A stretch of 64,000 bases of DNA from Streptomyces rubiginosohelvolus. GTDB taxonomy: Bacteria; Actinomycetota; Actinomycetes; Streptomycetales; Streptomycetaceae. A model generated the notes under the pieces. The model did no database searches, was not told the origin of the DNA, and worked only from the letters and a program-made list of their open reading frames with translations. This document shows positions 58,301 through 64,000 of this stretch, one piece after another; positions within the stretch are counted from its first letter, which is position 1, and each line of letters begins with the position of its first letter. The position numbers were made by a program, and so were the translations under genes. Location: assembly GCF_014649875.1 (NCBI RefSeq), contig NZ_BMTW01000004.1, positions 310,001 to 374,000 of the forward strand. The letters are read 5' to 3'.

Positions 58301-61086
58301 ACGAGCTGCTGACCGCCGTGCGGGCGGGGCGTCACCACGATGTGCCGCCGTTGGTGCTCGCCCTGGACCGGCCCGGCCGCAGGTCCGCGCTCGCCGAGCT
58401 GAAGGAGTTGCGCAAGGAGGTGCGGGGCTGGGACTGGCAGCGGCGCGACAAGATCCGCAAGGCGCTGCTGGTGGCCGGTGCGGGCTGTCACACCGGGGCG
58501 GCGGGGTGTGCCGCCTGGATCGGCGGCCGTGATCTGCGGGACTGGACCCGCTCCCCGTATCCGTTGATCCTCGCCTCGCTGAAGGACCGCGATCCGGTGT
58601 GGCTCGGCGATCTCGCCCGCCGCTTCGCGGGGCGCTCGGCCCTCTCCGAGGCGGAGTACACCTTCGTCGGCGAGCTGACCCGGATCGCCCGGGTCCCGCT
58701 TCCTGCCACGGACAACCTCGTGACGGGCTGGACGGAGCTGGTCGGCGCGGCGCGCTGGCGGCGCCGGACCCGCCGCCCGCTGACCGAGATCCTGCGGGAC
58801 GATCCGCACACCGCCGTGCTGGCACCCCGGCTGTTCGAGATGGCGGAGCTGCCGCCGCAGGTCGATTTCCACGACGCGCCGGATGCACAGGACCACTGGC
58901 CCGGAGCGCTGTGCGCGCTGGCCGAGGACGGGGTGCTGGACCGGTCGTATCTGGTGGAGCGGTGCGTGGCGCGTCTGATACGTGGCGGCAGATCCGTCGA
59001 CCAGCGGTTCTTCCTGGCCGTTCTGCAGCGGCTGGAGGCGACGGAGGACGAGGAGCAGAGGCATCTGCGGGACTGGACGGCGATGGCGGCGGACGGCATC
59101 GCCCCGGTCGCCTCGCATGCCCAGCAGGTGCTCGTACGGCTCGACGCGCGGGGCGCGTTGCCGACCCGGGAGCTGGCGGACGTGTCGGGGGCGCTGCTCT
59201 TCCGCCCGGAGAAGAAGCTGGTACGGGCCCAGTTGACCCTGCTGGGAAAGGTGCTGCGCCGGGACTCCTCGACGGCGGGTGAGCTTCTTCCGGCGGTCGC
59301 CGAGGCGTTCGGCCATGAGGGCATCGACATCCAGGAGCGGGCCCTGAAGCTGGTGGCCCGGTATCTCCCCGCCGCCGGCCCGGAGGTGCGGGAGCTGCTG
59401 GCATCCGCCGCCGCGCAGTTGGGCCCCGTGCACCGGGAGACGGTCACCTCCCTGTTCGGCGGTCTCGTGGAGGAGGTGCCGCAGGAGGCGTACGAGGAGT
59501 GGCTGCCGCCGGCGCCGGTGCTGCGGCGTCAGGAGCCCGCTCCGGGGACCGTGGCCGAGCTGGTCGAGGAGGTGGCCGCCCGGGTGAAGGCGCATGCGTC
59601 GGAGCACTGGATCCCGGCGTCGGCCGTTCTGGACACCTCGGCCGGGATCACCGGTTTCGAGCGGGCGCTCGACGGTATCGTCCGGCTGGCCCGGAGCGAC
59701 CGGGAGGAGCTGACGGGGGGTTTGCGGGAGGCGCTGGCCGGGGTGCATTTCGTCGAGCACGGTCTGTCTCCGTACATGGTCGATCCGCGCGGCGTCTCGA
59801 CCTCGCACGGGCTCTCCGTCGTGGTGGCCTCGCTGCTGGGCCTGGTATCCGAGCGGGACAGGGTCGCGTGGCGGGCGAAGACGGTCGTGACGGGGTCGGC
59901 CGCCTGTGCTCATGCCGCGCTGAACGGGGTGCTGCTCGACCGGGTGTGGGAGGTGTCGGAGGCGATAGCCGCCGGGCGGGTGCCGTTCCTGCTGGCGACG
60001 CCGACCTGGCACACCGGGGCGGTCGAGGCGGCCGAGCTCGTGGAGCGGCTGCGGGCCTACGGGGAGCTGGGTGTTCGCCCGGGTCCCGCCGACTTCGCCC
60101 AGGCCCTGCTGCGGGTCCGCCGGGGCAGCGGGCCCGAGCGCGCGGAGGCCGCCGCGGCGGCCGAGGCGTTGGGCACCGGCGAGGGCGACCGGCTGGCCGC
60201 TTGGGTCCGTGCCGAGGAGTCGGTGGCCCCGGTGCTGCGGCATCCGGCGACCATCGTCTCCCGCCCGTCGGCGGGCACGTGGTGGCAGCGGACGACGACC
60301 GGGGCCCGTCAGGTGCTGCCGGCCACCCGCGAACGGCTGGTGATCCAGCGCGATTTCCCGGAGGCCTTCCACTGGCTGGGCCGCGCCCAGCTCCCCCGCG
60401 CCCAGGAGTGCTACCACTGGGGACCCGAGCGGTCCTCGCACTGGACGGCCACCCTGCCCGGCGACCCGGAGACGCTGGCCGCCTGGCTGATGCCTGACCT
60501 GCTGTTCGCCGCCGATCAGGGGCAGCGGGGAGCCGTCGGGTTCCTGCCCGCGCTGGCCGAGAGCGCGGGCGAGACGGGCGGGGCGATGCATCTCGCGCTA
60601 GCCTACGCGCTCGGCGCCCGGCACCCCGAGGACCGGACGGCGGCGGTGGACACGCTGCTGGTGCTGGCCGCGCGGGGGCGGCTGGACGGGGCGATGCTCG
60701 GGCGGGAGCTGGCGATCCTGGTCGACCGCGACCTGGTGAAGGTGAACCGTACGGCCGACGCGCTCGGCACGGCCGCCGCCACCGGCGCCTGCCGGACGGT
60801 GCTGACCGTGCTGGCGGCGATGCTGCCCGGTCTCCTGGCGTACGAGAAGACGCCCCGGGGGCTCGGGGACCTGCTGTCCGTGGCGGCCGAGTGCGCCGAG
60901 CGCTGCGGTACGGACGGGATCGAGCCGATAGCGGGGCTCGCGGCGACGGCGGGGCGCAAGGGCTCGTCCCAGACGGTCCGCCAGGCCGCCCGGCTGATCG
61001 CCACGTTCGGGGACCGGGAGACCCAGCAGCGACCGGCCCTGGAATCTGACCGAAAAGCGACGATAGAGGACCAGATCAACACGTAA
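58297..61086 (+). CDS. Large helical protein coupled to SWIM gene (DUF6493-like)
   Basis: A 929-residue soluble protein built almost entirely of short amphipathic helices, suggesting HEAT-like repeats (for example ELLPAVAEAFGHEGIDIQERALKLVARYLPAAG near 360). It begins MNELLTAVRAGRHHDVPPLVLALD and ends in ...RKATIEDQINT. I compare it with DUF6493 proteins seen beside SWIM genes in Streptomyces, from memory. ATG 58297 overlaps the SWIM stop by four bases; GGAGG lies seven bases upstream. No catalytic motif is evident; two tryptophan-rich regions (WHTGAVEAAE, WHWLGRAQ-type) lie in the second half. Confidence 0.7.
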   Translation: MNELLTAVRAGRHHDVPPLVLALDRPGRRSALAELKELRKEVRGWDWQRRDKIRKALLVAGAGCHTGAAGCAAWIGGRDLRDWTRSPYPLILASLKDRDPVWLGDLARRFAGRSALSEAEYTFVGELTRIARVPLPATDNLVTGWTELVGAARWRRRTRRPLTEILRDDPHTAVLAPRLFEMAELPPQVDFHDAPDAQDHWPGALCALAEDGVLDRSYLVERCVARLIRGGRSVDQRFFLAVLQRLEATEDEEQRHLRDWTAMAADGIAPVASHAQQVLVRLDARGALPTRELADVSGALLFRPEKKLVRAQLTLLGKVLRRDSSTAGELLPAVAEAFGHEGIDIQERALKLVARYLPAAGPEVRELLASAAAQLGPVHRETVTSLFGGLVEEVPQEAYEEWLPPAPVLRRQEPAPGTVAELVEEVAARVKAHASEHWIPASAVLDTSAGITGFERALDGIVRLARSDREELTGGLREALAGVHFVEHGLSPYMVDPRGVSTSHGLSVVVASLLGLVSERDRVAWRAKTVVTGSAACAHAALNGVLLDRVWEVSEAIAAGRVPFLLATPTWHTGAVEAAELVERLRAYGELGVRPGPADFAQALLRVRRGSGPERAEAAAAAEALGTGEGDRLAAWVRAEESVAPVLRHPATIVSRPSAGTWWQRTTTGARQVLPATRERLVIQRDFPEAFHWLGRAQLPRAQECYHWGPERSSHWTATLPGDPETLAAWLMPDLLFAADQGQRGAVGFLPALAESAGETGGAMHLALAYALGARHPEDRTAAVDTLLVLAARGRLDGAMLGRELAILVDRDLVKVNRTADALGTAAATGACRTVLTVLAAMLPGLLAYEKTPRGLGDLLSVAAECAERCGTDGIEPIAGLAATAGRKGSSQTVRQAARLIATFGDRETQQRPALESDRKATIEDQINT

Positions 61087-61142
61087 CCCATCAGTCACAA
61101 GGCGTTCGTGATCAGGCAACACCATTCGTTCACAGTGAGGAT

Positions 61143-62579
61143 ATGACTGATGTGACCTCCGCGAAGAGCGCCCGCCGTCCGCACCACTGGCGGCGGGACC
61201 TGATCGAACTGGCCGCCCTGTTCACCGCCGTGGCCGTGGCCGACGCGATCGCCAACCTGATCGGACACCAGCCCGACGGGCCCTACCTGCTCATGGCGTC
61301 GGCGGTGGCGCTGGTGGCCACGGCCGCGTTCCACACCTGGTGGGCCCGACGCCACAGTCACGCACCCCCGTCGGACGAGGCGGACGTCGCGCCGGTCGGG
61401 GCCGGCGCGGCGGGTGGGACCGGCACATCGGCCGGCGAGGCCGAGGGCACCGGTGAAGGCGGGGTCGTCGGCGCCGGGGAGACCGGGACCACGCTGTGGC
61501 GGATGCGGACGACGGTGCTCGACGCCCCGGGCAGTCTGGCCGCTCTGTGCACGGCGCTCGCCGGGCTCCGCGTCGACATCCTCACCCTCCAGACGCACCC
61601 GCTCGCCCAGGGCACCGTCGACGAGTTCCTGCTGCGGGCCCCGGCCTCGCTCCAGGCGCAGGAGCTGTCCCGGAAGATCGCGGCCGCGGGCGGCGCCTCC
61701 ACCTGGATCGAGCGGGCGGACGCCCACGACCTGGTGGACACCCCGACCCGGGTGCTGTCGCTGGCCACCCGGACGGCACTGGACGCGGCCGAGCTGCCGC
61801 TCGCCCTGCGCCAGTTGCTCGGCCGGTGCACCATCCACTCGCTGCCCGCCGTCTCCGTGACGGGCCGGGCGACCGGCCAGAGCGCCCCGGTCGAGGGCGT
61901 GCTGGAGGAGACGGTGATGCGGCTGCGGGACCCGTCCGGCGGGGTGATCTCCGTCGAGCGGCCCTATCTGCCGTTCACGCCGACGGAGTTCGCGCGGGCG
62001 CGCGCCCTGGTCGAGCTCGACGCCCGGCTCGGCCCCCGCGTGCCGCGCAGCGAGGACGTCCTCACCCTGCCCGAGGGCAACGAGATCACCGTGCGCCGCG
62101 CGGACCAGGACGATCTCACCGCCGCCCGCGCCATGCACGACCGCTGCTCGCAGGACACCCTGGGCCTGCGCTACCACGGTCCCGTCGCGGACGCCGACCG
62201 CTATCTCGACCATCTGCTGAGCCCCCGTTTCGGCCGCACCCTGGCGGTGCAGACGGCGTCGGGCAGGCTGGTGGCGCTGGGCCACCTCCTCTGGGACGGC
62301 GATGAGACCGAGGTCGCCCTCCTCGTCGAGGACGACTGGCAGCGCCGGGGCATCGGCTCCGAACTGCTCCGCCGCCTGGTCGCCCTGGCCGAGGAGGCGG
62401 GCTGCGACAGCGTGTACGCCGTGACGCAGTCCCGCAACACCGGCATGGTGGCCGCGATGCGCGCGCTGGAGCTGCCCCTCGACTACCAGATCGAGGAGGG
62501 CACGCTCGTCATCACCGCCCGGCTGTCGAGTGAAGGGGCCGCACGGCCGTCCGCGCCGACGGAACGGGCCCGTCGCTGA
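61143..62579 (+). CDS. Membrane-anchored protein with ACT-like and GNAT domains
   Basis: A 478-residue protein. Residues 20-66 form two membrane helices (LIELAALFTAVAVADAIANLIG and YLLMASAVALVATAAFHTWW), a Gly/Ala/Glu linker runs to about 115, an ACT-like domain (TTVLDAPGSLAALCTALAGLRVDILTLQTHPL) covers 118-190, and a GNAT domain with QRRGIGSELL near 400 fills the C-terminus. ACT domains bind amino acids, so the acetyltransferase may be controlled by one. The 3' end overlaps the convergent PLP enzyme gene by 68 bases. The start site at ATG 61143 has GTGAGG only two bases away; GTG 61152 is an alternative. Confidence 0.85.
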   Translation: MTDVTSAKSARRPHHWRRDLIELAALFTAVAVADAIANLIGHQPDGPYLLMASAVALVATAAFHTWWARRHSHAPPSDEADVAPVGAGAAGGTGTSAGEAEGTGEGGVVGAGETGTTLWRMRTTVLDAPGSLAALCTALAGLRVDILTLQTHPLAQGTVDEFLLRAPASLQAQELSRKIAAAGGASTWIERADAHDLVDTPTRVLSLATRTALDAAELPLALRQLLGRCTIHSLPAVSVTGRATGQSAPVEGVLEETVMRLRDPSGGVISVERPYLPFTPTEFARARALVELDARLGPRVPRSEDVLTLPEGNEITVRRADQDDLTAARAMHDRCSQDTLGLRYHGPVADADRYLDHLLSPRFGRTLAVQTASGRLVALGHLLWDGDETEVALLVEDDWQRRGIGSELLRRLVALAEEAGCDSVYAVTQSRNTGMVAAMRALELPLDYQIEEGTLVITARLSSEGAARPSAPTERARR

Positions 62580-63726
62580 GCGCCTGGCACAGATCCGCCC
62601 ACAGGTCCTCGACGTCCTCCAGGCCGACCGACATCCGCAGCAGCCGGTCGCCGACACCGGCCGCCCGCCGGTCTCCCTCCTCCACGATGCGGTGGCTGAT
62701 GGAGGCCGGGTGCTGGATCAGCGAGTCCACGCTGCCGAGGCTGACGGCGGGCGTGATGAGCCGCACCGCGGAGATCACCCGGTGCGGGTCCCCGTACACC
62801 TCGAAGGAGATCATCGCGCCGCCGATCCTCGGGTAGTGCACCCGGGCGATCCGCGGGTCGGCGGTGAGCCTGCGGACGAGTTCGGCGGCGCTCGCCGACG
62901 CCGCCCGGACGCGTACCGGCAGCGTGGACAGGCCCCGCAGCAGCAGATAGCCGGCCAGCGGGTGCAGCACCCCGCCGGTGGCGAACCGCATCTGGCGCAG
63001 GGTCGCGGCAAACTCCTCGTCGCAGGCGACGACGCCGCCCATGACGTCCCCGTGGCCGCCGAGGTACTTGGTGGCGCTGTGCAGCACGATGCGGGCGCCC
63101 TGTTCGACGGGGCGCTGGAGGACCGGGGTGGCGAAGGTGTTGTCGACCAGCAGCGGCACGGTTCCGCAGGCGTGGGCGACGGCCCTGATGTCGACCTCGG
63201 CCAGGGTCGGGTTGGCCGGCGTCTCGACCATCACCAGGCCGGTGTCCGGGCGGATGGCGTCGGCGATGCCCGCCGGGTCGGTCCAGGTCACCTCGGTGCC
63301 CAGCAGCCCGGCGCCGAGCAGATGGTCGCTGCAGCCGTAGAGCGGGCGGACCGCGACGACATGGCGCAGTCCCTGGCTCGCGCGGGCGAGCAGTACGGCG
63401 GTGAGCGCGGCCATCCCGCTGGCGAAGGCGACCGCGCTGTCGGTCCCCTCCAGCCGGGCGAGCGCCGTCTCGAAGCGGCCCGTGGTGGGGTTGTCGAGCC
63501 GGGCGTAGACGGGCGGCCCGTCGGGGAGGGAGCCGGTGGTGGCGAAGGCGTCGATGCGCATCGCCTCGTCGCGCGAGTCGTAGGAGGGGTAGGTGGTGGA
63601 CAGGTCGATCGGCGGGGCGTGCACACCGAGGGAGGCGAGGTCGTCGCGTCCGGCGTGCACGGCTTCGGTGGCGAGAGCCCTGGACGGGGTGGGAGCAGGG
63701 GGCGTCATCGAGACTTCGTTGTCCAT
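62512..63726 (-). CDS. Cys/Met metabolism PLP-dependent enzyme (cystathionine gamma-lyase/synthase family)
   Basis: A 404-residue PLP enzyme. The PLP lysine is Lys220 in LHSATKYLGGHGD, with YARLDNPTTGRFETALA near 85, VDNTFATPVL and AVSLGSVDSLIQHPASISH near the C-terminus, all family hallmarks. It may be a cystathionine gamma-lyase, gamma-synthase or methionine gamma-lyase; the sequence does not decide. The Lrp/AsnC gene is divergent, 60 bases away, and is the probable regulator. The last 68 bases overlap the ACT-GNAT gene on the other strand. Confidence 0.92.
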   Translation of the reverse strand: MDNEVSMTPPAPTPSRALATEAVHAGRDDLASLGVHAPPIDLSTTYPSYDSRDEAMRIDAFATTGSLPDGPPVYARLDNPTTGRFETALARLEGTDSAVAFASGMAALTAVLLARASQGLRHVVAVRPLYGCSDHLLGAGLLGTEVTWTDPAGIADAIRPDTGLVMVETPANPTLAEVDIRAVAHACGTVPLLVDNTFATPVLQRPVEQGARIVLHSATKYLGGHGDVMGGVVACDEEFAATLRQMRFATGGVLHPLAGYLLLRGLSTLPVRVRAASASAAELVRRLTADPRIARVHYPRIGGAMISFEVYGDPHRVISAVRLITPAVSLGSVDSLIQHPASISHRIVEEGDRRAAGVGDRLLRMSVGLEDVEDLWADLCQALSDGPVPSARTAVRPLHSTAGR

Positions 63727-63773
63727 GGCGTCACTCTGAACAGTTACCGGTTCGTAGCGGCCGGTCCCCGTGC

Positions 63774-63779
63774 TACGTT
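63774..63779 (+). promoter_or_regulatory. Possible -10 box for a leaderless lrp transcript
   Basis: TACGTT lies eight bases before the lrp ATG at 63787, with no ribosome site between. A leaderless mRNA starting at the ATG is possible. Confidence 0.4.
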
Positions 63780-63786
63780 CGCCACA

Positions 63787-64000
63787 TGTCCGATTCCGTC
63801 GCTCTCGATCCGGTGGATCTGCAGATTCTGCGGCTACTGCAGAACGATGCGCGGACCACGTACCGCGAGCTGGCGGCCGAGGTCGGCGTGGCCGCTTCGA
63901 CCTGTCTGGACCGGGTGGCCCGGCTGCGCCGCAGCGGGGTGATCCTCGGGGACCAGTTGCGCCTCGATCCGGCGAAGCTCGGCCGAGGGCTCCAGGCGCT
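63787..64000 (+). CDS. Lrp/AsnC family regulator, N-terminal part
   Basis: The first 71 residues of a gene cut by the right edge. They form the winged HTH of an Lrp/AsnC protein: LDPVDLQILRLLQNDARTTYRELAAEVGVAASTCLDRVARLRRSGVI. The RAM effector domain lies beyond the window. Divergent from the Cys/Met PLP enzyme gene, so that gene is its likely target, with an amino acid as ligand. Confidence 0.9.

Noticed and set aside
58213..60591. 792-residue minus-strand frame
   Set aside because: Antisense of the SWIM partner gene; composition rich in Arg/Gln/His/Gly typical of shadow frames.

Overview
The window is a gene-dense, very GC-rich stretch of actinobacterial chromosome, almost certainly Streptomyces. 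Third-codon positions are nearly always G or C, GTG starts are common, and the gene families are typical of the genus: PhoD, ECF41 sigma factor, XRE/DUF5753 with DUF397, MurT/GatD, TAP-like secreted peptidase, and a c-di-AMP riboswitch before an NlpC/P60 hydrolase. From memory, the order urease, ClpP paralogue, biotin genes, purB resembles the conserved core of S. coelicolor; this is recollection and was not searched. I see no insertion sequence, prophage, CRISPR array, tRNA or rRNA. The ends cut two genes: a type II NADH dehydrogenase at the left and an Lrp/AsnC regulator at the right.

Layout. 1-6985: NDH-2 end, ATP-dependent DNA ligase, YdjM-like membrane hydrolase, Ski2-type helicase with TesB thioesterase, small DUF6011 protein. 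7117-11093: DUF389, DUF2252 and ClC-type channel genes. 11292-14509: GNAT, glutathione peroxidase, acyl-CoA dehydrogenase with a divergent TetR. 14540-17198: peptide deformylase and the MurT/GatD pair that amidates lipid II. 17199-21737: a hairpin repeat array, phosphofructokinase, CtaG-like protein, a 52-residue membrane protein, PlsC acyltransferase, an SDR epimerase.

21771-31407: secreted TAP-like peptidase, urease operon ureA-B-C-F-G-D (no ureE) on the minus strand, TetR with a divergent membrane protein, a solitary Phd/YefM antitoxin, and a ClpP paralogue whose catalytic His position is Gln. 31408-36019: c-di-AMP riboswitch with NlpC/P60 hydrolase, LysE/LysR pair, and an ATPase-XRE-DUF397 regulatory trio with a TTA codon. 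36012-42603: biotin genes (bioF divergent from bioBAD), methyltransferase, RHH/Doc-like toxin-antitoxin pair, GNAT. 42709-49381: two CNNM/HlyC-type proteins, SGNH hydrolase, purB, mug, ROK regulator. 49580-54993: GntR, ECF41 sigma with divergent hydrolase, EamA transporter that runs into the opposing gene, MocR. 55219-64000: PhoD, SWIM protein with a 929-residue helical partner, membrane-anchored ACT-GNAT protein, Cys/Met-metabolism PLP enzyme with divergent Lrp.

Most of the window is housekeeping and metabolism. The less ordinary parts are the ClpP paralogue with a broken triad beside an orphan antitoxin, the Cys-rich tail on BioB, the 17-bp start-codon repeats before mug, the SWIM/large-helical pair without its usual MoxR/vWA partners, and a set of unusually clean inverted repeats in front of regulated genes. 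All positions and motifs were read by eye; family names rest on motif recognition, not searches.
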